This document shows, piece after piece, positions 1 through 6,001 of a DNA stretch of 8,178 nt. Below the pieces are notes generated by a model. It was not told where the DNA came from and ran no database searches. It saw only the letters and a program-made list of their open reading frames with translations. Origin of the DNA: Bacteroidales bacterium (GTDB lineage Bacteria; Bacteroidota; Bacteroidia; Bacteroidales; ML635J-15). The stretch spans positions 1-8,178 of the forward strand of contig JAQVPT010000156.1 in the NCBI GenBank assembly GCA_028701945.1, written 5' to 3'. The position numbers and the translations under genes are program-made. Position 1 is the first letter of the stretch. Every line of letters starts with the position of its first letter.

Positions 1-509
1 CTCTCTTGAGTTGCATCTCCTTGTATAAACATAAGTTCTGCATCTTCCATGATTTGTTGAATCAATTCGTCTTTTTGTTCAATTATCAATACATCGAAAC
101 CATATTCTCTCGACTCTTTAGCTGCCTGTTTGCCATTACGACCATAACCGCAGATAATTACATGTTGATTTGCTTTTTCTATTCTTTTCTTCACTTTCTT
201 TAATTTAAAATAGTTATGAAAAACGCCATCCATTAGATACTTTGTTATTGTTGTTAGTGCATAAGCAAAAATACCAAAGCTAAAGATGATTAAAAATACG
301 GTAAATACTTTCCCAGGAATGGACAGAGGCTGAATCTCTCTGAAACCGACAGTAGAAATAGTAATTATTGTCATAAAAACCGCATCGATTATTTTATATC
401 CTTCGATGAAGGCATATCCTGTTGTTCCGACAATAATCATTATCAACAGAAATAATATCGTTAGTCTGTTTGAATTTTTGTTTGTTGGTTTTAGTTTAAA
501 CTTATTCAT
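1..509 (-). CDS. Potassium channel protein, two TM segments plus RCK/TrkA-N domain (partial, C-terminus off the left edge)
   Basis: The first 169 residues are visible. Two hydrophobic helices (about 17-36 and 68-88) flank a pore loop holding the filter-like motif TISTVGF (residues 50-56), which is the ion_trans_2 K+ channel layout. A cytosolic Rossmann fold follows: beta strand plus glycine motif VIICGYGRNG (117-126), a conserved acidic residue at the end of the next strand (Glu144), and GDAT at 165-168. This is the RCK/TrkA-N module that gates such channels on binding nucleotide or ions. The protein would sit in the inner membrane and conduct K+. The ATG at 509-507 is used because an in-frame TAA (512-510) lies immediately before it. 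The residue after the filter Phe is Arg57, not the Gly of TVGYG-type filters; I recall this TVGFRE variant in related bacterial channels. Most of the RCK domain is outside the window. The family assignment is firm; the regulating ligand is unknown. Confidence 0.92.
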   Translation of the reverse strand, partial: MNKFKLKPTNKNSNRLTILFLLIMIIVGTTGYAFIEGYKIIDAVFMTIITISTVGFREIQPLSIPGKVFTVFLIIFSFGIFAYALTTITKYLMDGVFHNYFKLKKVKKRIEKANQHVIICGYGRNGKQAAKESREYGFDVLIIEQKDELIQQIMEDAELMFIQGDATQE

Positions 510-602
510 TTATGAGGATTTTAACTTAATCCATTTAAAAATATCAGACTCAATTTCAATATTCTTATGTTTCACATTTGACGGTATTACCACTCCTGAC
601 AT
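510..602 (-). other. Possible 30-residue small ORF / leader ending directly before the channel ATG
   Basis: On the minus strand an ATG at 602-600 opens a 30-codon frame that ends with TAA at 512-510, directly followed by the channel ATG and in the same frame. The peptide begins MSGVVIPSNV and ends IKLKSS. It is charged, with no signal peptide or TM segment, and I recognise no domain in it. A -7-like box (619-626) lies 16 bases upstream of its ATG, so a transcript could start just before it. It may be a leader peptide, a remnant of an N-terminal extension cut by a stop, or chance: frames of this length are common in AT-rich DNA. Low confidence that it is translated. Confidence 0.2.
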
Positions 603-618
603 AATTGTTTATTTATGG

Positions 619-626
619 CAAATTTA
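619..626 (-). promoter_or_regulatory. Candidate -7 box for the potassium channel gene
   Basis: The minus strand reads TAAATTTG, an exact fit to the Bacteroidota -7 consensus TAnnTTTG. No TTG is found 17-23 bases upstream to serve as a -33 element, so the call rests on one half-site. It would give an untranslated leader of roughly 100 bases to the channel ATG, or about 10 bases to the small ORF. Confidence 0.35.
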
Positions 627-742
627 CATTTTTATTCTCTAATAGTGGGTCGTTTTTTTATGTATTTTCAGTATTATTATAAAACAGTGCAGTGTCTTTG
701 TTGGATTTATTTACAAGTTTTAATTTATATCCAGTGTTTTTC

Positions 743-760
743 GCAAGCGCGTGAGCTCGC
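743..760. repeat. GC-rich 6-bp inverted repeat (hairpin)
   Basis: GCAAGC (743-748) and GCTCGC (755-760) flank the 6-base loop GCGTGA. Read on the minus strand, the arms are GCGAGC and GCTTGC, pairing with one G-U. This is the only GC-rich patch in an otherwise very AT-rich gap. On the minus strand it is followed by GAAAAAC, with no U-tract, so it is not a standard terminator. It could be an RNA structure in the 3' region of the PagL-like transcript or one copy of a dispersed repeat. Confidence 0.4.
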
Positions 761-837
761 TATGATTATATTGAAATTATTTATTGCTTAGAATAATTGA
801 TGTGTTTTGGTATTAAAATCGCATCTTACAATTAGTG

Positions 838-1938
838 TTAATATAGTCTCATTCCTACACCAAATTCAATGTAATCGGCTACACTAATATGCGTTTTTAG
901 GTTTATGTTTACGAAGAAACGTTCTTTAAAAGTGTATCTTATGCCAACTTTACTATAGACAATAAAATTTTTGCCATTGGGTTTGTGTGAGTTTAATACA
1001 TAGGTTCCTAAATAGATTGGCATAGTTAACTCATCTGTTAAGTAAAGTTCTTGTACAGCATGTATTCCTATTCTAAATAGATTTGATATGTTTTTATAGT
1101 TATCTTCCATTTGAGTTTGTAGTGATGGGTCATATATAATATTTATACCACCACCTAAACTACGTTTTTTTGAAACTCTTAAACTTGCATCGAAAACGAT
1201 AGAATTAATAAAATATTTTTTGTTTTCATAGGTTGAGTTTTCTTTCACAGCCGCAGCATAATAAGCAGATAACTCTAATTCTGAATTATACATGTATTGA
1301 GATTGGCGTCTCGGTAGCGAGTATGTATAAATAGAATGTAAATATTTTACGCCAATATTTGCTGTGATTTGATTAAGTCCAAGATTTGGCGTTTCAATAG
1401 CTCCATTTGAAAAGTGATTAAATGCAAATCCACCCGTAAAATAAAGTGGGATATCAAAAGGTTTGTAATCACACAAAACAGATAACTGTAAATGTGCGTT
1501 AAAATTCGATCCCACGGCAATGTTATAATAATTTGAACGGGAATCAAACTTGTCGCTTATGTATCCAACTCCACCACCAAGTCGGTATTTTAGCAGAAAT
1601 TTATCGGTTTCTACAATGGGGATGCCAAAAATTATAAAAGCAGATTGTGAAAATCCTAAAATATTGATGTTCCCTAATCCGCCCATTAAGTAACCTACAC
1701 CAATTTCAGGAAAACGCCATGTGTGGTGCCACGGTTTTGAACCATCTGTTTTTATTGAGTAATCAAGCTCAACAATAGCAATATTGCTGTTTATTATGTA
1801 CCTCATGTGGTCGTGATGAGGTATTGTTATTCCATAATGCGTCTTTAACTCAAACTGATTAAAGTATGAATTATAACTCTGAGCTTTAAGGACAGAACTC
1901 AAAATTAGTAAAACGCCTATGACATAAATTCGCTTCAT
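838..1938 (-). CDS. Outer-membrane beta-barrel, PagL/acyloxyacyl hydrolase family (lipid A deacylase-like)
   Basis: The ATG at 1938-1936 gives 366 residues; a TTG 12 bases upstream would add four, but only the ATG start puts a charged MKR directly before the signal helix. The signal peptide probably ends LKA|Q (residue 19 from the ATG). The rest is alternating hydrophobic/polar strands ending in an aromatic residue (GMRLY), as in outer-membrane barrels. The core motif HFSNGAIETPNLGLN (residues 175-189 from the ATG) matches the PagL catalytic region, where His and Ser two residues later are catalytic. PagL removes the 3-O-linked acyl chain of lipid A at the cell surface. At the position 14 residues after His, where P. 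aeruginosa PagL has its third triad residue Glu, this protein has Asn189. At about 366 residues it is roughly twice the size of PagL, so it carries extra strands or extracellular parts. Family membership is likely; enzymatic activity is not proven. It is transcribed away from the gldF operon and is probably monocistronic. Confidence 0.78.
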   Translation of the reverse strand: MKRIYVIGVLLILSSVLKAQSYNSYFNQFELKTHYGITIPHHDHMRYIINSNIAIVELDYSIKTDGSKPWHHTWRFPEIGVGYLMGGLGNINILGFSQSAFIIFGIPIVETDKFLLKYRLGGGVGYISDKFDSRSNYYNIAVGSNFNAHLQLSVLCDYKPFDIPLYFTGGFAFNHFSNGAIETPNLGLNQITANIGVKYLHSIYTYSLPRRQSQYMYNSELELSAYYAAAVKENSTYENKKYFINSIVFDASLRVSKKRSLGGGINIIYDPSLQTQMEDNYKNISNLFRIGIHAVQELYLTDELTMPIYLGTYVLNSHKPNGKNFIVYSKVGIRYTFKERFFVNINLKTHISVADYIEFGVGMRLY

Positions 1939-1957
1939 TATATATTGCAAATATCAG

Positions 1958-1965
1958 CAAAATTA
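1958..1965 (-). promoter_or_regulatory. Candidate -7 box for the PagL-like gene
   Basis: The minus strand reads TAATTTTG, an exact TAnnTTTG match and identical to the box before gldF. It ends 19 bases before the ATG at 1938, a spacing similar to that of the gldF promoter (22 bases). No TTG is seen at the usual -33 distance, which lowers confidence. Confidence 0.5.
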
Positions 1966-2044
1966 AATTATTTAATCCTGTAATTGCTTTTTGTTAAGTT
2001 TTTTATTTAACAATTTGCGTTTAATAAAGACTTTCGGCCTTAGG

Positions 2045-2062
2045 GTTTGTAAAATTACAAAC
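2045..2062. repeat. Perfect palindrome with 8-bp arms, operator-like
   Basis: GTTTGTAA (2045-2052), two A residues, then TTACAAAC (2055-2062) form an exact inverted repeat. The short 2-base spacer suits a dimeric DNA-binding protein better than an RNA hairpin loop. It lies roughly 80-100 bases upstream of the PagL-like -7 box and over 200 bases upstream of the gldF promoter. I found no second copy in the window. Confidence 0.45.
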
Positions 2063-2193
2063 TATTTTCGTCAAGTTAAATTGACTGATTTATCGTTTGA
2101 TTATTTATCATTATTTTTGAATATGGGAGACTCATTTATTTTAAGTTTTGGCTGAACTTAGTGTCAGACAAGGGTTAAAATATGTCGATGAAT

Positions 2194-2234
2194 CTTTTTT
2201 TGGCGTGATTTTTTGGTGCATAGCAATCCAAAAA
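2194..2234. repeat. T-rich imperfect tandem repeat and hairpin
   Basis: Two adjoining units of the type T(6-7)GG(C/T)G occur at about 2194-2207 and 2209-2222. The second unit also pairs with downstream sequence: TTTTTGG (2210-2216) with CCAAAAA (2228-2234), with an inner TGC/GCA pair around ATA. The T-run precedes the stem and the A-run follows it, the reverse of an intrinsic terminator on either strand. The function is unknown. Confidence 0.3.
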
Positions 2235-2272
2235 GCATGACAAAAGAAAAGTATGCGTTTGTCTTGAAAAGT

Positions 2273-2302
2273 TTTGCGTTAAAGAAAAAAAACATAATTT
2301 TG
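2273..2302 (+). promoter_or_regulatory. Promoter of the gldF-gldG operon
   Basis: A -33 TTTG (2273-2276) and a -7 TAATTTTG (2295-2302) are separated by 18 bases, within the range described for the Bacteroidota TTG/TAnnTTTG promoter. Transcription would begin near 2307-2310, leaving a short leader of about 15-18 bases before the gldF ATG at 2325. It is the best-formed promoter in the window. Confidence 0.7.
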
Positions 2303-2324
2303 CACGATATATATAATTAGAAGT

Positions 2325-3056
2325 ATGCTGACACTTTTTTTAAAAGAAATAAAGGAGTTTTTTTCGTCAATAACAGGATACCTTGTGGTAATCGTGTTTT
2401 TGCTTGTCAACTCTATGTTTATGTGGATATTTAGAGGTTCGTTTAATGTTTTTGATTTGGGCGTAGCAAATATAGACACCCTTTTTGTTATTTCGCCTTG
2501 GGTCTTTTTGTTTTTAGTACCTGCAATAACAATGAATATGTTTGCTGGGGAATTAAAGTCGGGGACAATGGAGTTATTATTAACTCGTCCGTTGTCAGAA
2601 TTTCAGATTATATTTTCAAAGTATTTGGCTGCGGTAACACTTGTTCTTATTGCTTTGATACCAACTTTCTTTTATCTGTTTTCGATAAATTCGCTTGCTG
2701 CTCCTATCGGAAATGTCGATTATGGTGCAATATTGGGTTCATACATTGGTTTGTTCTTTCTTGCTGCGGTATATTCGGCAATTGGAATTTTTGCAAGCAG
2801 TTTGTCTAAAAATGCAATAATTTCATTTTTGTTGTCAGTTTTGCTTTGCTACGTTTTCTTCCTTGGATTTAATAATCTCGCTTTCTTAGGTTTTACTGGT
2901 AAAGTAGCTGATTTTATTATTTCACTCGGAATAAATGACCATTATAGATCTATCAGTAGGGGAGTTATTGATAGTCGTGATATTGTTTATTTTTTAAGTG
3001 TGATAAGTATTTTTGTTTTTCTCTCTAAACTTAGACTTGAAAGTCGTAAATGGTAA
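2325..3056 (+). CDS. gldF: GldF, ABC-2 type permease subunit
   Basis: This is a 243-residue polytopic inner-membrane protein, close to the usual GldF length. About six TM helices are visible (near 18-37, 52-72, 100-121, 135-158, 164-188, 219-236). Between helices 2 and 3 lies the family signature GELKSGTMELLLTRPLSEF (75-93), and before the last helix ISRGVIDSRDIVY (210-222); both are typical of GldF/NosY-like ABC-2 permeases. In Flavobacterium johnsoniae GldF works with the ATPase GldA and with GldG and is needed for gliding, but homologues occur in non-gliding Bacteroidota, so motility cannot be inferred here. What is transported is unknown. No ATPase gene is present in the window. The ATG at 2325 is 22 bases after the -7 box and gives the expected MLTLFLKEIKEFF beginning. 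The 3' end overlaps gldG by 7 bases, suggesting translational coupling. Confidence 0.93.
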   Translation: MLTLFLKEIKEFFSSITGYLVVIVFLLVNSMFMWIFRGSFNVFDLGVANIDTLFVISPWVFLFLVPAITMNMFAGELKSGTMELLLTRPLSEFQIIFSKYLAAVTLVLIALIPTFFYLFSINSLAAPIGNVDYGAILGSYIGLFFLAAVYSAIGIFASSLSKNAIISFLLSVLLCYVFFLGFNNLAFLGFTGKVADFIISLGINDHYRSISRGVIDSRDIVYFLSVISIFVFLSKLRLESRKW

Positions 3057-4813
3057 AAATTATGGAAAAGAAAATTAAAAAAACACGTCGCATTTTGAGA
3101 AAGCATAATATTATTCAGGCTTTACTCATACTTGTTATTATTATTGTTGTTAATTTTTTATCTTCGATGGTGTTTTTTAGATTTGATCTTACTAAAGAAA
3201 AACGCTTTACAGTAACAACAATTTCAAAAGCTATACTTAAAAATTTAGACGATAATGTCGTTATTGAGGTGTATCTCGAAAGCGATAATTTGCCTGTCGA
3301 ATTAGTTAGATACCGTAAAGTTGTTAAGGAGTTTCTTGATAATTATTCGTCATATTCAAATAAAATAGAAGTTCAGTTTAAGAACCCATTTAAAAATGAT
3401 GATCCAAATTTTAATCAGGAAGTTTATTGGCAATTGTATAATAAGGGACTTAACCCTACATATATTAGTCAATCTAACGATGGTGGAACATCTGAAAAAA
3501 TGGTTTTTGCTGCGGCTCTTGTAAAGTATGGAGGTAAAGAGTTCCCTGTTAATCTAATCAATAATAACCTTACTGCTGGTCGTGATTTCGATGGGTTTTC
3601 TGAAACAGAGCTTGAACGTGATTTTACTCATGCAATATGGATGCTTACTGGGCGTGAGTTGCAAAAAGTTGCTTTTCTCGAAGGACATAAAGAGCTTAGC
3701 GAATATGAAACCTATGATATAATGACTTCATTGTCAAAATATTATGAGATTGACAGACTGAATATGAATAAGGCTCTTAATGCTTTAGATGAGTATGCGG
3801 TTGTTGTTATTGCTAAGCCTCAGGCATATTTTACCGAAAAAGACAAATTCATTATTGACCAATACATCATGCAAGGTGGTAAGGTGATATGGCTTATTGA
3901 GTGGATGAAGTTTAGCATGGATAGTCTTAGTGTAAAGCCATTCGATATGGCTATGATAAACGATATAAATCTTGATGACCAATTGTTTAAATATGGTGTC
4001 AGAATAAATCCTGATCTTATTCAAGATTTGCGTTGTTTGAATATTCCTGTATATGTTAATACTATTGAAGGGCAACCTCAATTTGAGCCAAAGCCATGGT
4101 ATTTCTTTCCTGTTATTGTGCCAGATACGCTTACTTCGCATCAGTTACTTCGTAATCTTGAGCCTATGCGTACTCATTTTGTAAGCTCAATGGATACTGT
4201 TGGATTAGATCCCAATATACAAAAAACTATTTTGCTCAGAACATCTACACATTCTAAATCATTGGTACACCCTGTAGAGGTAAACTTAGAAATACTGCGT
4301 GATGAACCTGAATTGATGACATTTAATAGATCTGGAATGCCGATTGCAATTTTATTAGAAGGAGAATTTACCTCTAATTTCTTGAATCGACTTGCTCCAG
4401 AGTTTTATGATAACGACGATTTTATTTTCCTCCCAAAAAGTGAACAAACAAAAATGATTGTAATCTCTGATGGAGATTTTATTCGTAACGAAGTTAAAAT
4501 AATGGGGGATAAAAAACAGCCTTATCCTTTGGGTTATGATAAGTATTTTCCTGAACAATTTACTCCTGGCAATACTCAGTTTATTTTAAATTGTGTCAAT
4601 TATCTTTGTGCCGATGATGATTTGATTTCTTTAAGAATGAGAGAAATTAAGGTTAGAACCCTTGATAATACTAAGGTAAAACAAAAAATGTTAATGTGGG
4701 TTTATATCAATTCTTTTATTCCTGTGTTGATAATAGTGATAATTGGCTTACTTGTCGTAGTTTTTAGAAAATTAAAATACGATAGACGTTTTCTAAACTT
4801 TAAGATTAAGTAA
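3050..4813 (+). CDS. gldG: GldG, membrane-anchored auxiliary component of the Gld ABC transporter
   Basis: This is a 587-residue protein with an N-terminal TM helix (about 21-43), a large periplasmic region, and a C-terminal TM helix (about 552-572) followed by a basic tail. After the first helix comes the typical FRFDLTKEKRFTV (43-55). The periplasmic part shows the GldG/ABC_transp_aux pattern: VAFLEGHKELSEYE (207-220), the strand-helix segment ending QGGKVIWLIEWM (275-286), and VISDGDFIRNEV (471-482). GldG is thought to act with the permease GldF as the extracytoplasmic partner of an ABC complex. The ATG at 3050 overlaps the gldF stop; a second ATG at 3062, 5 bases after that stop, would remove four residues and is equally possible. 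Slightly longer than the roughly 560 residues I expect for F. johnsoniae GldG. It is intact, with no frameshift. Confidence 0.92.
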   Translation: MVKIMEKKIKKTRRILRKHNIIQALLILVIIIVVNFLSSMVFFRFDLTKEKRFTVTTISKAILKNLDDNVVIEVYLESDNLPVELVRYRKVVKEFLDNYSSYSNKIEVQFKNPFKNDDPNFNQEVYWQLYNKGLNPTYISQSNDGGTSEKMVFAAALVKYGGKEFPVNLINNNLTAGRDFDGFSETELERDFTHAIWMLTGRELQKVAFLEGHKELSEYETYDIMTSLSKYYEIDRLNMNKALNALDEYAVVVIAKPQAYFTEKDKFIIDQYIMQGGKVIWLIEWMKFSMDSLSVKPFDMAMINDINLDDQLFKYGVRINPDLIQDLRCLNIPVYVNTIEGQPQFEPKPWYFFPVIVPDTLTSHQLLRNLEPMRTHFVSSMDTVGLDPNIQKTILLRTSTHSKSLVHPVEVNLEILRDEPELMTFNRSGMPIAILLEGEFTSNFLNRLAPEFYDNDDFIFLPKSEQTKMIVISDGDFIRNEVKIMGDKKQPYPLGYDKYFPEQFTPGNTQFILNCVNYLCADDDLISLRMREIKVRTLDNTKVKQKMLMWVYINSFIPVLIIVIIGLLVVVFRKLKYDRRFLNFKIK

Positions 4814-4821
4814 ATAGTATT

Positions 4822-5982
4822 ATGAGAGGTGTGCTTGTATTTGTTGGTTTGATTTTAATGTCTTATATGTCGCTTGGGCAGATAGCATATAAATGCATCA
4901 ACGAACAGGGGAATGTGCTTTTCGAATTTAAGACGCAATATGTTTGGCCATTTAGCGATGGAATGGCTAAGTTTAAAACTTTAGTGGATATAAATGGTAA
5001 ATTAGAGTGGAGAATTGGTTTTGTAAATGAAAAAGGTGATATCACAATTGAACCTATTTACGAATCACTGAATTTTAATAAATATAACTTTGTTGACGGT
5101 GTCTCGTGGGTTAAATTACCAGAACAAGAGGGGTTTTTTATTATTGACAAAACTGGGAAAAAGATAACAGATAAAAAGTATGCGAAAGTAGGCTCATTTC
5201 ATGAGGGAATGTGTGCCGTTTTTCAGGGATTAAAAATGGGATTTGTCAATACAAAAGGGGAGGAGATAATCCCGATTAATTATAATGGATCGCCTCGTTT
5301 TCAAGATGGTCTTGTTTGTTTGTGTATTGCTGATTCAGACGTTGATAAATATGGATTTCTAAATAAAGAGGGTAAATTGGTGATTCCTTTCCAGCTTATA
5401 CAGACTGGATACTCGGGCTTTAATGGAGGAGAATGTCGGATACAAGTAAATGGGAAAACTTGTTTGATTGATAAAACTGGCAAAATTGTCTTTACACCTG
5501 AATTGACGAAAAACATGAAAGATTTTTCGTGTGGACTCGCAAAAGCCTTTATTAGACCCGATAGAACAGGGGTAGGCTTCTTTAACAGAAATAATGAGTG
5601 GGTAATAGAACCAATTTATGACAAAGCTGTTAGTTTTGTGAATGGAAAAACAATCGTCTCAATAAATGATAAATGTGGAGTTATTGATACGCTTGGTAAT
5701 TTTGTTATTCCATTAAAGTTTGATGATATATCTGGAGATTGTGGACATGTCGGATGGTTTGCTTGCCAAAAAGATTTGATTATATATTATTATAATTGTA
5801 ACGGAATGTACTTTACTCAGCACAATGTGTTAAAAATTATGCATAAAAACCAAAGTCAATATTATCCTTTTAAAGATAGTAATGAAAAATGGGGATATTT
5901 AAATGAAGATGGTTCTTATCATATTCGAGCTCAGTACGAGAGTGTTGAGTCTTTTGTAGAAGGTAAGGCATGGGTTTATTAA
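4822..5982 (+). CDS. Exported WG-repeat protein, cysteine-rich
   Basis: This is a 386-residue protein beginning 8 bases after gldG. A signal peptide (1-19, ending MSLG|Q) sends it to the periplasm or cell surface. The mature part is built of nine to ten WG-type repeats of about 30-40 residues. Each has a GF/GYL-like strand, a turn such as DKTGK or NEKGD, an IP/EPxY segment and a closing FxxGxAxV strand. Starts are near 63, 104, 138, 176, 211, 251, 284 and 355, plus an N-terminal unit from 22 and a degenerate one near 318. Only the last has a literal WG (357-358). The protein stops at the end of a repeat (EGKAWVY), so it does not look truncated. Eleven cysteines fall in the mature protein, many for an exported protein. 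WG repeats are of unclear role, probably protein binding. Position between gldG and the DUF4340 gene implies co-expression with the ABC complex; a functional link is inference. Confidence 0.85.
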   Translation: MRGVLVFVGLILMSYMSLGQIAYKCINEQGNVLFEFKTQYVWPFSDGMAKFKTLVDINGKLEWRIGFVNEKGDITIEPIYESLNFNKYNFVDGVSWVKLPEQEGFFIIDKTGKKITDKKYAKVGSFHEGMCAVFQGLKMGFVNTKGEEIIPINYNGSPRFQDGLVCLCIADSDVDKYGFLNKEGKLVIPFQLIQTGYSGFNGGECRIQVNGKTCLIDKTGKIVFTPELTKNMKDFSCGLAKAFIRPDRTGVGFFNRNNEWVIEPIYDKAVSFVNGKTIVSINDKCGVIDTLGNFVIPLKFDDISGDCGHVGWFACQKDLIIYYYNCNGMYFTQHNVLKIMHKNQSQYYPFKDSNEKWGYLNEDGSYHIRAQYESVESFVEGKAWVY

Positions 5983-6001
5983 TTTTAAAAAATAGAATTA
6001 C

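Larger units (their letters stand above)
513..837. other. AT-rich gap between two minus-strand genes
   Basis: This gap lies between the stop of the PagL-like gene and the start of the channel gene. It holds the small ORF and -7 box described separately and one GC-rich hairpin (743-760). No rho-independent terminator for the PagL-like gene is evident: the only strong stem is not followed by a T-run on the minus strand. I see no RNA gene in it. Confidence 0.6.
1939..2324. other. Divergent intergenic region between the PagL-like gene and gldF
   Basis: These 386 bases have no credible gene. The longest plus-strand frame close to gldF (ATG 2237, TAG 2318-2320, 27 codons) overlaps the gldF promoter boxes and is probably chance. 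The region carries -7 boxes facing outward at both ends, a perfect palindrome (2045-2062), a loose direct repeat TGATTTATC/TGATTATTTATCA (2086-2110) and a T-rich repeat plus hairpin (2194-2234). Its length and content suggest regulatory DNA shared by two divergent units. Confidence 0.6.

Noticed and set aside
1939..1950. TTG start extending the PagL-like protein by four residues
   Set aside because: The ATG at 1938 gives a normal signal peptide starting with MKR; the added residues MQYI would precede that charged start for no reason.
2237..2320. 27-codon plus-strand frame just before gldF (ATG 2237, TAG 2318-2320)
   Set aside because: It contains both promoter boxes of gldF, so it would not be on the gldF transcript, and its Lys-rich content is what A-runs give by chance.
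3785..4141. Open frame on the minus strand inside gldG, and similar frames inside gldF, the WG-repeat gene, the DUF4340 gene and the channel gene
   Set aside because: They lie antisense to or in other frames of well-recognised genes, have no start context and encode no recognisable protein; they are shadows of AT-rich coding sequence.
5940..5982. Possible truncation of the WG-repeat protein at EGKAWVY
   Set aside because: The stop falls at a repeat boundary, only 19 bases remain before the next gene, and no repeat-like sequence continues in another frame.
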